Shown here: positions 44,180-55,910 of the stretch, one piece after another
Position numbering within the stretch: position 1 is the first letter of the stretch
Layout: each line of letters opens with the position of its first letter
Assembly: GCA_036936605.1 (NCBI GenBank)
Contig: JAUPFV010000001.1
Span: 118,986,771-119,050,770 of the forward strand
Direction of reading: 5' to 3'
Length of the DNA stretch: 64,000 nt
Source: Limnanthes douglasii subsp. nivea
Lineage: Eukaryota > Streptophyta > Magnoliopsida > Brassicales > Limnanthaceae
Notes under the pieces: model-generated
The model's input: only the letters and a program-made list of their open reading frames with translations
What the model was told of the DNA's origin: nothing
The model's database searches: none
Translations under genes and position numbers: made by a program

Positions 44180-47100
44180 CATGAGGATGTCGTAGTAATA
44201 GGAGCTTCAATTGGGGGCAACGACATCAGATGAATTTTGATTGACACTAGAAGCTCAGCCAATATTCTCTTTTTGAGGTCTTATAAGCAGAAGAAGAATC
44301 TGGAAGTAATTCAACATTCGAACAGATCTATTGTGGGGTTCACATGGAGCTCTGCGGATGTATTCAGAGAATTCGAGGAGGAGGTGTTGTTGGGAAAAAA
44401 CCCTTTTAAGAAGATGATTAGAGTGCTATTCGTTGTGGTAGACGGCCTCACATGCTATAATGCGATCTTTGGGAGGTCCTGGATCTCTAGGATGCATGTT
44501 GTGGCTTCAACAGTCCATCAATGTTTGAAGTATGCAGTTCAAGGACAAGTGGGAGTTGTCTAGAGTAGCCAAAAGATAGCAAGAGAATGTTATGCAACTG
44601 CACTTGCTCCTAAAACTTTGGGGGAAATCGAGATTGATGAAGATTAGCAGTTGTTGGGTCCCTCTGGGGTGAGGGCTAAATTGATGACCCCAGAGAGACC
44701 CATGGTGTTTTGATACCAATTGAAGAAGTTGAAACCCACTCTCTGGCTGAAAGAATGAGCGTTAAAATTGGCTCCAAGATGGCTCCAAAATTGAAGAAAA
44801 AATTGTTGTCCTTTTTGGCAGATCACCAACATGTTTTTTCTTGGTGCAATGCTGATGTGACCGGAGTGTCTGCAAGTTTTATATCACACAAGTTATCCAT
44901 CCGGAGAGATGTTGCACCTGTTGTGCAAAAATGAGAGCTTTTTCTAAGGAGAAAGCTGATGTAATAGTCCAAGAAGTTGACCGGCTTACCAAGATGGGGC
45001 ACATAATTGAGTCTCAGTATCCTTTATGGACAACCAACCCGGTGTTAGTTAAGAAAAAGAATGGGAAATGGCGTATGTGTATCGACTTACTGACCTCAAC
45101 AGAGCTTGCCCAAAATATCTCTATCCAGTCCCCCGTATAGATTAGTTGATGGACTCCACATCTAGAAACAAGCTATTATCGTTCATGGATGCCTTCTCTG
45201 GGTATAACCAGATACAGATGGATCCGAAGGACCAAGATCACACTACCTTTGTTACAGATAGAGGTCTTCATTGTTACAAGGTGATGCCTTTTTGGTTGAA
45301 AAATGTTGGGGCTACTTATCAGAGGTTGGTGAACAAAGTATTTGTTGATCAGATTGGAAGAAATATGGAAGTATATATCGATGATATGATGGTTACAAGT
45401 TTAGATGAAGAGTTGCACCTAACTGATCTTCAAGAAACTTTTGCCAACTTGACAAAGGTTAATTTAAAATTGATTCCAGAAAATTGTGTGTTTGGGGTAC
45501 AGTCCGGAAATTTTTTGGGTTATGTCATAAGTGAAAAGGGGATACAGCCTAATCCGGACCAGCTCGATGCCCTGTTAAAAATGGACCCTCCTTGAAATAT
45601 TAAAGAAGTACAAAGGTTGACAGGAAGATTGGCTGCTTTAAATCGATTTATTTCAAGGTCTTCGGACAAATGTGCCCCGTTTTTTCAGACCTTGAAATGT
45701 GCTAAAGACTTCAATTGGTCTCCACAATGCAGCCAGGCTTTTGATGACATAAAAAAGCATTTTTCCTCTCCTAAAACCTTTTTAAGCCTCTTGACGGAGA
45801 AATACTTTATGTATATTTGGATGTGTCAGAATGTGCTATAAGTGCAGTGCTGGTAAGAGAGGTGGACAATTATCCTCGTCCGGTGTACTACATCAGCAAG
45901 AGTCTGATGGATGCTGAAAAGAGGTACCTAAAGCTTGAAAAGCTGGCACTAGCCTTAGTGATTGCTGCCAGAAAAATGAGGCCATATTTTCAGTCTCATT
46001 CCATCATCGTCCGAACATCTTTTCCTTTGAAGAATGTTCTTCAGAAAGCAGACATATCAAGCAGGATGACCAAATGGTCAGTGGAATTAGGTGATTATGA
46101 CATTGATTTTGCCCCACGAAGTGCAACTAAAGCTCAATTTGTTGCTGATTTCTTGGCAAGAATTTCATTCAAACAGAAATACTAAACAAGCTTCAGAAGA
46201 GAAAACTAAAAAAAATGGGTTATCCGGACAGATGGTGGATCAAGCACAATGGGTTATGGGGCTGAGATTTGTTTAACCTCTCCATATGGTGATAAATTAT
46301 ACCAGGCTATATGCTTTGCTTTCAGGGCATCTAACAATGAGTCTGAATATGAAGCAGCTATAGCTTGTCTTAAGTTAACTTTTCTGTGTGGGGCTAAAAG
46401 AGTTAGATTGATGAGTGATTCTCAGCTTCTTATCCACCATGATCAAGGTCAGTCCGAAGCCAAGAAGGAGCAGTTGATCAAATACTTATTCATTCTTAAA
46501 GAAGTAGCAGCCAACTTCAAAAGTTTTGCTATGAGCATATTCCTAGATCGGAAAACACGCTGACAGACTCCTTAGCAACTATAGCATACTCTGAGTCCTA
46601 CCCATGGATTCATGTACAAGAATGCCCATCCATACAATCAAATTAGAACAAGGAAGAGGGGGAGAGTTTAAGTGTACAAGTGGTTCAATCCAAAGATTGG
46701 AGGTTTCCCCTTCTTCAATACATCTCTGATGGATTTTTGCCTCCGGAGAAAGCCATAGCTAGGAAAATGAAACACAAGGCTCGTGGTTTTTTTGTCATAA
46801 GAGAGGTTCTTTATAAAAAGTCGTTCAGCAGACCTCTCCTGTGTTGTTTGGGGGCTGATGAGTCCCAACTTGTTTTATCTTAACTACATGATAGAGTGGG
46901 TAGCAAACCTGTGGCTATAGAGCTTTAACCCGGAGGGTTTTATTGGCCGGATATTATTGGCCATCCATAATGGCAGATGCTAAGGAATTGGTGAAAAAGT
47001 GTGACCCATGCCAAAGTTATGGTAACAAAATTCATATCCCAGCAGTTCCTATGGATTCAATTTGCGAGACAGTGCCTTTTGCTCGTTAGGGACTGGATTT

Positions 47101-47930
47101 AGTTGGGCCTCTACCAGTGGCGTCCGGAGGGTGCAAGACTATTAGTGTAGCCATTTATTATTTCTCAAAATGGGTGGAAGCAGCCCCCTGGTAGGAATTA
47201 CTTCGAAAGTTGTTATAAAATTTATCTTGTCTAACATTTGTTGAAGATTTGGGGTTCCACAAAAGATAACCACAGATAACGGGCCACAATTTGATAACAA
47301 GGATATCGAGAGTTTATGTGCCTCAAGGGGCATATAGCATTGCTTCTCTTCTCCTTTCCACCCACAAGAAAATGGCAAAGTTGAAGTGGCAAACATGACC
47401 ATTCTGTCCGGCTTAAAAAAGAACTGAGAAGGGGCTGCAGAGAAGTGGCCAAGCTATTTGCAAGAAGTATCGTGGGCGTACCAGACTACTCCTAGAGCTA
47501 CTACTCAAGAGTCTAATTTTCCTTGGTATGTGGGATGGATGAAATTACTCCTATAGAAGCAACCCTACCATCATACAGAGTCTACAACTATTCTGAATAA
47601 GCCAATAAATTGGTAATTAGAAGTCAGTTGGACTTAATATTAGACAGAAGAGTTAAGGCTCATCTGAGAACCACCCATTACCAAGGCTTGATGAGGAGGA
47701 GGTTTGCTTCCAAGATCAAGGGAAGAGATTTTCAATCTAGAGATAAAGTGTTAAGAAAGGTTTTCTTGCATACTAAGAAAAAACAGTTCGGCAAACTGGC
47801 TGCGAACCGGAAAGGCCCTTATGAGGTCTTCGAAAAGCTTAAGCCTGAGACATATAGGCTTTAAGACAAATATGGAAGAGTGTTGAAGCACCCATGGAAT
47901 ATTGAACACCTCAGGTTATATCTAGAATGA
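44180..47930 (+). pseudogene. Tat pol: protease, reverse transcriptase, two RNase H domains, integrase
   Basis: Protease at about 44,230-44,560 has ILIDTRSSANIL, where the active site D-T/S-G has become D-T-R. Reverse transcriptase at 44,931-45,595 has LVKKKNGKWRMCIDL, FMDAFSGYNQIQMD and the catalytic VYIDDMMV. RNase H at 45,800-46,180 has VYYISKSLMDAEKRY and YDIDFAPRSATKAQFVADFL. A second, archaeal-type RNase H at 46,210-46,560 (FRASNNESEYEAAIACL; VRLMSDSQLL) is the mark of the Tat/Ogre lineage. Integrase at 46,880-47,930 has zinc-binding KKCDPCQS, LDLVGPLP, SKWVEAAP and the terminal PWNIEHLRLYLE. Stops and frameshifts occur in every domain. No chromodomain is seen, as expected for Tat. Confidence 0.92.
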
Positions 47931-47977
47931 AAGTTGTGTAAATATATACTTGTTTAAAGTCAATGTAAATATTAGGG

Positions 47978-48148
47978 GGCATACTCTTTCCTACCCTGGT
48001 GGCGCGGGGAGGTTTTAATGAGGTGTTTGGGTTTTTTCAATAAAATATGATGCCTTCTTACAAAAATACTCTTTCTTACCCAGGTGGCGCGGGGAGGTTT
48101 TAATGAGGTGTCTGGGTTTTTCAATAAAATATGATGTCTTCTTACAAC
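47978..48148. repeat. Two 82-bp tandem repeats with AATAAAAT after pol
   Basis: CATACTCTTTCCTACCC / AATACTCTTTCTTACCC begins each unit. Each contains GGTGGCGCGGGGAGG, TTTTAATGAGGTGT and TTTTTCAATAAAATATGATG, so each holds a poly(A)-signal-like AATAAA. It lies about 50 bp after the pol stop. Confidence 0.9.
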
Positions 48149-48827
48149 ATTCGGTGTGGTTTGATTACAATTCTTTTCAAGTCTTTAATTTAATACTAAG
48201 GATCTTTGACATATCAGATTAATCTGGTTGAATGATGGCCATTAAACGCATGTCATCGGAGATATTAAACACTCTCACTTTAAATATTTTTGAATTAAAT
48301 TAGGGCTCCTTAAACATTAATTGAAAGCAAGCATGGAACAAAGAAGAATTTGATAAATAAGCCTGTCCGGGTTTGAACCGGATGATTTTACTAAAACGCA
48401 AAAATTCCTTGGCCATCCAAGGACTTTGAATGTTGTGAGAGACTTATCCGGACTCAAACCAGAGACAATTACAAAGATTCCTTGGCCATCCAAGGACTTT
48501 TAATAGTTCACAAAATCAAGAAAACACAAAAGATAGTTAAAAAACCCGAGGGCTTATTCCCTTCGGATGTTCCTGCATCACCTCCTTTTTTTGGGTTTCT
48601 GAGTTCAGCACTTAAACTCTCACCGGTTTCTTCCTCTTCATCGGTGGTAGAATCGATTCCACTAGAGTAGTTTTTTTATCACCATCTTCCATTGTGTGGA
48701 ACGGGATGTCTTCATACTCCACATATTGCCACAAGGGACCAAGCGTCCTCTTCAAAAACGTTTCATGGAAAAGCAGTACCATGTCAGACTTTACTTCGGC
48801 ATACCTTGCTTCCAAGGAATCTATCAC

Positions 48828-49384
48828 GGGTAAAAAACACCAGTCGTCCTTCATGTTTACCATTTGTAACAAGTTAGTCCCTTTCCTTTGAAACTGTAAT
48901 AAAGCGGTCCTTCATGTTTTGGAAACCATAATAAAACCATCATTTTCGACTTCAGCCCAACTTTTGTACCCTTAATACCCTTTGACCAGCCACATCAGCG
49001 ATCCACGTAGGACGCTGATGTGGCAACAGTAAAAAAATAGTAAAAACAAAATTTATTTTTACCCTATTTTGAAACCTAAACCCGGCCCAATTAAATAAAA
49101 TAACCCGGCTAGCCCAAATCTTTTGAAAATCGTTAGCCCTAAAACCGGCCCAATTAGATAAAAGTAAATTTTTATTTTTTTACTGTTGCCACATCAGCGT
49201 CCTACGTGGATCGCTGATGTGGCTGGTCAAAGGTTATTAAGGGTACAAAAGTTGGGCTGAAGTCGAAAAGGATGGTTTTATTGTGGTTTCTTAAACATGA
49301 AGGACCGCTTTATTACAGCCTCAAAGGAAAGGGACTAACTTGTTACAAGTGGTAAACGTGAAGGACGAATGGTGTTTTTTACCC
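48828..49384. mobile_element. 557-bp MULE-type MITE with long TIRs
   Basis: The ends GGGTAAAAAACACCA and TGGTGTTTTTTACCC are inverted repeats that extend about 210 bp on each side (48,828 to about 49,037; about 49,173 to 49,384), with few mismatches. A perfect 10-bp duplication AATCTATCAC flanks it (48,818-48,827 and 49,385-49,394). Long TIRs and a 9-11 bp duplication identify a nonautonomous Mutator-like element. The 135-bp centre has no coding capacity. Its ends do not match those of the MULE at 30,843-40,629. Confidence 0.93.
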
Positions 49385-51032
49385 AATCTATCACCTTGTT
49401 GGTATATTTATCAATGTTGGCCTGAATCTTCTGTTCCTGCTCTTTCTCCAAGTCTTCTTTATCCTTGGTTGCCTTGGACACAGCCTCTTCAAGGTAAGTC
49501 TCTTCGCCGGACAAGGTCTGAATGGCACCATGTTTGGTCTTCATATCTTCCTTTAAGGTTGAGAAATCTTTCTCCAAACCAGAGCACTTAGCTTGGAGCT
49601 CAGTGTTAGCATTCTCCGAAGTGGCCAGCTTGGTCGACAGATCTTCCTTATCCTTCTTCAACACTTCAAGTTCTTTTTTCAACTCTTTTATGCTTCGATT
49701 AACATTGAGGAGGTTGGTTGATAAAGACGCATTGTCTATATTAAGGGTTTGGATAAGGGTGGACTGATTTTTCATCTGCCTCTCCAGATCAAGTACTGGT
49801 TTGATATGACCTAAAAGAGAATGGGCCACCGTATCCTGGTCTTCGAAAATAGAAAAAGACTTACCATTGTAGGCCACCATGTTGGAAAAGCCTGAAGGAC
49901 GGAAAGGACCAGCAAAGTCATCTTTCTCTGAGTCGGTGAAGTAAAGACCAATATCCTGCAGGGCTCTGATGTCAAGCCCTCCTCCGGTGCCCTCTCCTAG
50001 TTACAAATTTGTTGGAATTTTCTCTACCAAGGTGGGCTCGGAGGGAGCTGGCGGAGGAAGAAGCTCCGAAGGGCGAAGAGTTACTTCTCCCCATAAGGTG
50101 ACCTTTTTCTTCTTGGCAGCCTTTTCGTCACTACTTGCCCCTATTTTACGATCTTTCTTGAGAGACTTTGGTGGATTTTCTAGTTCTCCTGCCTTCTTAA
50201 CAGTCTCATCTTAAACCACTTTGTGAAAGGAGGCATCGATCCCTCCTTGGTTCTCCGGACCGGTCTCCTCTATGACATCCCGAACTACTTTTATTACAGT
50301 TCTCTACTTCTTCCCCTTCATCTTGCTGGGAGCCTTGGCTCTAGAGGGTAAGACCAGTTTACCATCTTTTTCCCGTGTCTGTTTGAGGATGACAACTGGG
50401 GGAGGGGGTGTGGTCAATTCTTCCCATGTGAGATCTCTCCGGCCTGTGGTATTCCACAGATTAGATCTCACCATATTGCTAGAGGTGAAGCAGTTGTGGA
50501 AAGCATTCCCCCAACGTTCTGCGGCCCATGCATTCAGTTTGGCACATGTAGTCTTCCCCTCCTCTAGATATCCGGTATACTCCTTCGGTAATACTGAAAA
50601 AAAAAGTAATAATTCAGAAGTGGAATATTTGTAAAATGAAAAGGAGGACATGAAAAACAAAATTGAAGAGCTTACTTGTACTCTTCCACCTTCTAATAAG
50701 CATACTAGGGTTAGTCTTGGCTTTGATCTTCCTCCCATTTTCCCATGACCCACTGATGAATAAGAACTAAGTTCTCCAATTATTCTCCGACTCCAACAAG
50801 TCGTCTACCACTTTGAAGTTGTTTCCCATGTTGTGGTGGTAGAATGAGATGTGGTGATTCTTGCATAAACTTGCCACATCGGAAAATTGCTCCATAGGGA
50901 GAGGGATTTTGGACAGCCTTGATGCCATTATGCAGGCAAGGAGGAAGTACTAAGCATTTGGACTTAATTGGATTGGGAAAAGCTTTATCATGTGGAAGTA
51001 CCTGACAATCTCTGGGTCTAAGGGGAATCTGA

Positions 51033-51049
51033 CCCCCCCCCCCCCCCCC
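51033..51049. repeat. Poly-C tract (17 bases)
   Basis: Uninterrupted C17 in the region of the antisense ORF, where it shifts the minus-strand reading frame. Length may be affected by sequencing. Confidence 0.9.
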
Positions 51050-52488
51050 AGTTAAATCGTTCGGTGTAGATGACCACTTTATTAAGTTTGCAGTCCATCG
51101 GGGTCTCCGGGGTGACAAGTATTCTTACCTTCACTGACTCTGGGATCCTCACTTTGTCCGGATCCGGCCCAGCTCGTCCGTATGAGTATAGACATAATTT
51201 ATGTTTTGCATGGCCAACAAATACTTAACATTGACTTTCTGAAAGAAATGCCCTACCTTGCCCTCTAAGCATTTCGAGAGATCCAGATGAGCCATACCAA
51301 CCTTCACTTTACCTTTTCCTTTCCTATTAGAGGCAACATCCCTAGTTTTTTCCCTAAGGCTTCATTTCGAAGGGGGACTCTTCAATGCTGTCCTCCATCA
51401 CTTCTTTCATCATTGTGGAAGTTTTATCCGTTGTTGTAGATGGAAGGGTGTTAGCTTCTGGTTTTACAGTCTGTCCAGATGATTGAGCGCCAGTTTTTTC
51501 CAAAGGTCTGGTGTCCGGTTAAGGCTTAGTTCCGGAGGACTTCGGTTGAGAAGCTACTTTGGATGCCTCCGATCCGGAGGGCTTATCTTGTGGGGATCTT
51601 AAACCTCCGATCCGAAGGTTTTATCCTTGGATGTCGCTTTTGAGGCCTCCGGTTTGGAGGGTTTTGACTGTGAGGCGGTCGTTTGGGCCTTCACCAAACG
51701 AGTTGTCCGGCTTGGATTGGATTTTTCTGGAGAATTTTCAATATCTGATCTCATGGCTATGAAAGGGGTGGGTTTTCTAACGCTCGATACTGCCTTTTCT
51801 TGGGTAGTGGATGGTTGAGACTCCTGAACATAGGAGCCTGATGGGATTGGTGAAAGGTTTGGTTTGAACAGCCGGTTGGGTTTTGGAATTCTGGTAGAAG
51901 ATGATCATTGATCAGCTTCTTGGTATGGTTTATCAGACTTGTCGCTTGGGGATACCGGGAAACCGGCAGCGATACGCCTCTCTCGTTCGACTTTCCTTGC
52001 TTTCTCTAACTCAGACAGATTCAACCAGGCGCCTTTTACAAAAGCGTTTCTAGCCGTGAACATAAAACTATCCAAGAACGAATTTGAAAGAGAGGGAGGA
52101 AAGCTCTGAAGAAGATTTTTGAGTGATGAAGGTAATGAAACAGTAAAAAATTCTTTATATATTGATAGAAGAAGGTAACTGATACCTAGGAGAATACGAA
52201 GAAGTTTTTGCAATGATTAAAGACGGCGTTTATGTGGGAAAATTAAATGCATGGGCTAATTTCTAGGGTTAGTGGAAGCACCAATCAAGGTAAAAAACGG
52301 CTGGTAGGTCGAATCAGATTGTGGCACGTGTCCCACGTTCCACAGAAAGACTCTTAGAATTCTAGGAAAAAATTAGTTTGGACAAACCTCAACCTGAATA
52401 CACAAGCGGGTCGGGAAATGTTGCCACTGACTAAGTGAATTTTTTAGTCCTGCCAAATATTTTTGACAAAGCCTAAAAAATGGGCTAC

Positions 52489-52866
52489 TGATTAGTCAAG
52501 ATTTCTAAACCACTACATACTGAGATTTATGGACAAGGGCAATTCGGACAAAAACTTGCCACTGAACTATCCGGATAGGACAAAAGTAAAAAATGACTAA
52601 ACACCTTTTGACTAAGCTATATGCTAATCAGCTTAATAAGTAAATGGATCCTTAAACTTGACCCGATTCTATAATTCGACCCGAAAGCCCATGAGTCCAT
52701 AATTAAGGGTATAAATACCCTAACTACTTTCATTAATGAGGGTAATGAACATTAATACAACCAGACAGCTCAAATCTCTCACTACTAAACATCCAAACAT
52801 TTAATACTCTCTAAACATTCCAAAACACTTGACAAAATTACCCTCAGCTTAAAATAAACCTCACCA
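52489..52866 (+). repeat. 3' LTR of the inner Tat element
   Basis: Starts TGATTAGTCAAG just after the polypurine-like CCTAAAAAATGGGCTAC (52,472-52,488) and ends ...CCTCACCA. Aligns with the 5' LTR over its whole length. The GGGTATAAATACCC core is kept except at its last base. Confidence 0.92.
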
Positions 52867-55300
52867 ATAAACATGATGAGAGGACAGATAAAGAGGAGGC
52901 TCAATGACTTAGGGAGAGTGACGCGATCTAATACGACCAAGTGCGTCTGAAAATGGTCGCTTACGTCCTTAAGGAATCCCTCTTTGTGGGCAAGATTTTG
53001 GAAGCAGTACTTCTGCAAAAGTTTGACCCATATCGCATGGAGGCGTACAATGGAACGAGAGATCCAGAACGTCACTTGGAGAAATTCTCGAATATGATGA
53101 TGACATTCAACCCCGAATACGCCATGTTGTCTAAGGTGATATCCAAGACTCTTAAAAGTAACATTATGGATTGGTTTAATGGGTTACCGAAGGGGTCGAT
53201 ACGTGATTTTATAGGTTTTTGGGGCACCTTCAAAGATATGTTCATGGGAAACAAAGAACCTAAAAATGAAAGTGACTTCATTATGGAATTGTATCAGAGG
53301 ATAAGGGAGTCATTGAAGAGTTACGTCAAAAGAGTTGTCCATACTATGAACGCCCTACCAAATCTGGAGGAGCCGGTGGCAATAACATCTTTGAAGAGGG
53401 GGCTCGACCCTGATGGGCCCTTGTATGCCGATTTGGTTCGATTTTTTGTAAAAACGATAGGGGATATTTTTTCCTAGATTAACCAAATTTATCGGAGTGG
53501 CTGTCGCAAAGAAGGGGGACTTATCATACTCTTCCACTATCAAATAGAAAAATCTTAAAACTCCATCGTCTGAAAGAAGGAGAGCTGACAACCTGGGACG
53601 TCACAAGAGCGCGAGGGGCTTGATAGGCATGCAAAGGGCCTCATATTACAACAACCTGGCGTAAAAATTCACATCTTTGACGGAGAAAATATTTGTTATC
53701 TACTATAGAACTAAGCGACGAGTTAAATATTAACCCCCGCGCAACATGCAAGATTCTTTCTATAAGAGATCTAACTGCCACTTATGTTCCTACCACAATG
53801 ATCATGGTCACCCGAATGACGAGTGTTGGCAGCTCCAAGAAGAGATTTAACGACTTATCGATAGTGGGGAGCTGGTTCAGTTGGTTAGGCACAATGGAGT
53901 TGAACAGTTGGATGATAGAAAGGTTGAGATCCCTTCGGACGAGGGGTCATACAGAGGAAGAACGGTAATAGAAATCAGCAACGGATGTTCACCACACAAC
54001 AAGAATAAAATATTGAAGAACCTGTTTATCATATCAGATACCACAAGTTCTTGTCATGGAATCATTGGTGGCTCGTGGTTATATGAAATGGAGGATATTC
54101 CTTGTACATTTTGCCAGTCTTTGAAGTACACAGTCGGCAACCTAGTAGGAATTTTCAGGAGTAACCAGTGGACAACAACTACTTCATCTACGTGATCCCT
54201 ACAAAGTTGGAAAGATATAAATTAACTAATGATGGGGTGCGAACTCAGTAGTATGATAACAGACCATTTCCAGACGTGGTGGACAACCCCCTTGAGAATG
54301 ATCTGATCATTAGTGTTAACAAATAAGAAACCAGTGAGGCCGTGGCTGAGAGTTTGCGGGTTCGTATCAGTAATAAACTTGACCTGCTTTCAAAAGTACT
54401 TTAATTAATTTTTTGCAACATAACATGGATGTTTTTCTTAGAATGCGAGTGATGTTTTGGGGGTTAGCATGTCAGTTATTCTTTACAAACTTTCCGTCGA
54501 CAGGAGGGCGAGACTGATCTGACATAAATTATAATATTTCTCTTCCAAAAAGACTGAGGCCATCAATCGGGATGTGGAAAAGATTCTCCGTCTAGGATAC
54601 ATTCCAAATGACAAATAACCAATGTGGGTAGCAAACCTAGTTATGGTTAGAAGAAGGGGAGTTATAGCGAACATGCATCGACTTCACAGACCTTAATCAG
54701 GTGTGCTGAAATTCTCTCTGCCATATCCCAAGTGAACTACTTTATCTCTATGTTATTGTTTCGAATGTACGGTTAGTCGAGTGCTAGTCCGAGATCTGGA
54801 GGTACAGAAACTAGTATATTATGTAAACAAGACCCCCATTGACGCGGAGACTCGATATCTTAACTGGTATATTATATTAACTTTACAGCAGCACGCAAAA
54901 TACGATCGCATTTCTAAGGTCACACCATCATCTTACAAACTTTATTTCCCTTGAATAGTGTGTTGCATAAACAGGAAATTTCTAGGCGCTTAACATGGTG
55001 GTCGATGGAGCTCAAGGAGTATGAGATTAAGTATGATATGCGCACCGCGATGAAAAGCCAAGTGGTTGCCAATTTCATAAATGATTTTACAAAGGAAAGA
55101 AGGTTTGAATACGGAAGTTATGGACCTGATGGAAGCTCACCATTGAAATGAATAGTGGATGTCGACGGTGCATTCACCATACAAGGGGGAGGGAAATTAT
55201 TATTTTGAAGATGTCAAATGGTGATGAAATCAGGCAAGCTATAACATTCGAATTCAGAGTAACAAACAACACTACAAAGTATGATGCGGTCTTGGGAAGT
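52867..55300 (+). pseudogene. Outer Tat-type gypsy element: gag core to second RNase H
   Basis: Gag resumes at 52,867 and is open from 52,941 to 53,477: FDPYRMEAYNGTRDPERHLE, LKSNIMDWFNGLP, ESLKSYVKRVVHTMNALPN. A zinc-knuckle-like CHFHNDHGHPNDECWQL is near 53,779-53,830. Reverse transcriptase pieces at 54,540-54,700 read AINRDVEKILRLGYI and CIDFTDLNQ. RNase H pieces at 54,760-55,080 have VYYVNKTPIDAETRY and a VLHKQEISRRLTWWSMEL block. The second RNase H at 55,150-55,300 has GDEIRQAITFEFRVTNNTT. Most catalytic segments are lost, and it ends at a LINE fragment. Two RNase H domains place it in the Tat lineage too. Confidence 0.85.
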
Positions 55301-55334
55301 TAATAACACTGTAACAAACAGCTCATCACGAATA

Positions 55335-55910
55335 TTATTTTGATCATGATTCTTGTGAAGACTAGAGTTTTTTTTATTAATATTGACTTCTTTATTAGAA
55401 AAATGAATTCATTTTGGAGTTATGTCACTAACCAATCTTCTCATCATTTGGGCATGATCTGGTTTATTTGGAATCCAAATGTAGTTTTTATTTTTATCAT
55501 TCTTTCCTGCAAAGTTAGTAGCCTCAATTCCTTTATTCCATTCTTTCTCACAACCATTTATACTTTCAATGATGGGCCTCAGCGGCAAGACTGATTTCGA
55601 TACTTTTCGGTAACATTATGTGATTACCCTTGGGTTGCTCTTTAAGATTTCAATGTTATTCGTAAGCCCACAAAATATACCAACTCTTCCAATCAAGTAA
55701 CTATTAACGAGTTCATCATTGCTTCTATCAATGTGAGTTAAGTGATTTTAGATCATCGAGATTTTACGTAGGCCAACAAGCAACCCTAAATCTCATTACT
55801 TTTAGAATTAACCGTGTTTTAGTTAACAATGATTGGGATGATTCATTCCACATGTCATATGCCCATTTTGGGGATCCACGCACTTCATATCACATTAATA
55901 TTACTTTAAA
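55335..55910 (+). pseudogene. LINE endonuclease domain fragment
   Basis: The open stretch to 55,594 reads LVKTRVFFINIDFFIRKMNS, HHLGMIWFIWNPNVVF and TTIYTFNDGPQRQD. These match the apurinic-type endonuclease of plant LINEs, where L-x-E-T-R-V, G-R-I-W-x-x-W and F-x-Y-G-x-N are usual. Shifted pieces follow to SFPHVICPFWGSTHFISH-like sequence near 55,830-55,900. The fragment lacks reverse transcriptase; its 3' side is AT-rich. The other LINE remnants in the window are 3' parts. Confidence 0.75.

Larger units (their letters stand above)
48612..52213 (-). pseudogene. Antisense ORF of the Tat element (putative gypsy-type transposon protein)
   Basis: Minus-strand coding blocks extend from 52,213 to 48,612. 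N-terminus (52,100-51,905): GAWLNLSELEKARKVERERR then IAAGFPVSP. A globular part near 51,020-50,760 in shifted frame has FPLDPEIVRYFHMIKLFPIQ and LLACIMASRLSKIPLP. This resembles the domain catalogued as putative gypsy-type transposon (transposase_28-like), known from antisense ORFs of plant Tat elements. Next are a basic, proline-rich part (50,753-50,304) and a long coiled coil at 49,880-49,390 (IKELKKELEVLKKDKEDLST). The C-terminus at 48,820-48,612 has SLEARYAEVKSDMVLLFHET and ends MKRKKPVRV. A MITE (48,828-49,384) splits the coiled-coil end; without it the frame reads through. Frameshifts occur at 51,033-51,049 (17 C) and elsewhere. Function unknown. Confidence 0.75.
41862..52866 (+). mobile_element. 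Complete Tat-lineage Ty3/gypsy retrotransposon (11.0 kb)
   Basis: Two LTRs (41,862-42,235 and 52,489-52,866), a primer-binding site, gag, protease, reverse transcriptase, two RNase H domains, integrase, and a long 3' region with an antisense ORF define a Tat-type element. Flanking bases are ATAAG on the left and ATAAA on the right, a 5-bp target duplication with one mismatch. The LTRs differ at roughly one base in ten by eye, so the insertion is old. Gag-pol has many stops. It is nested in an older element of the same lineage. Confidence 0.92.
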
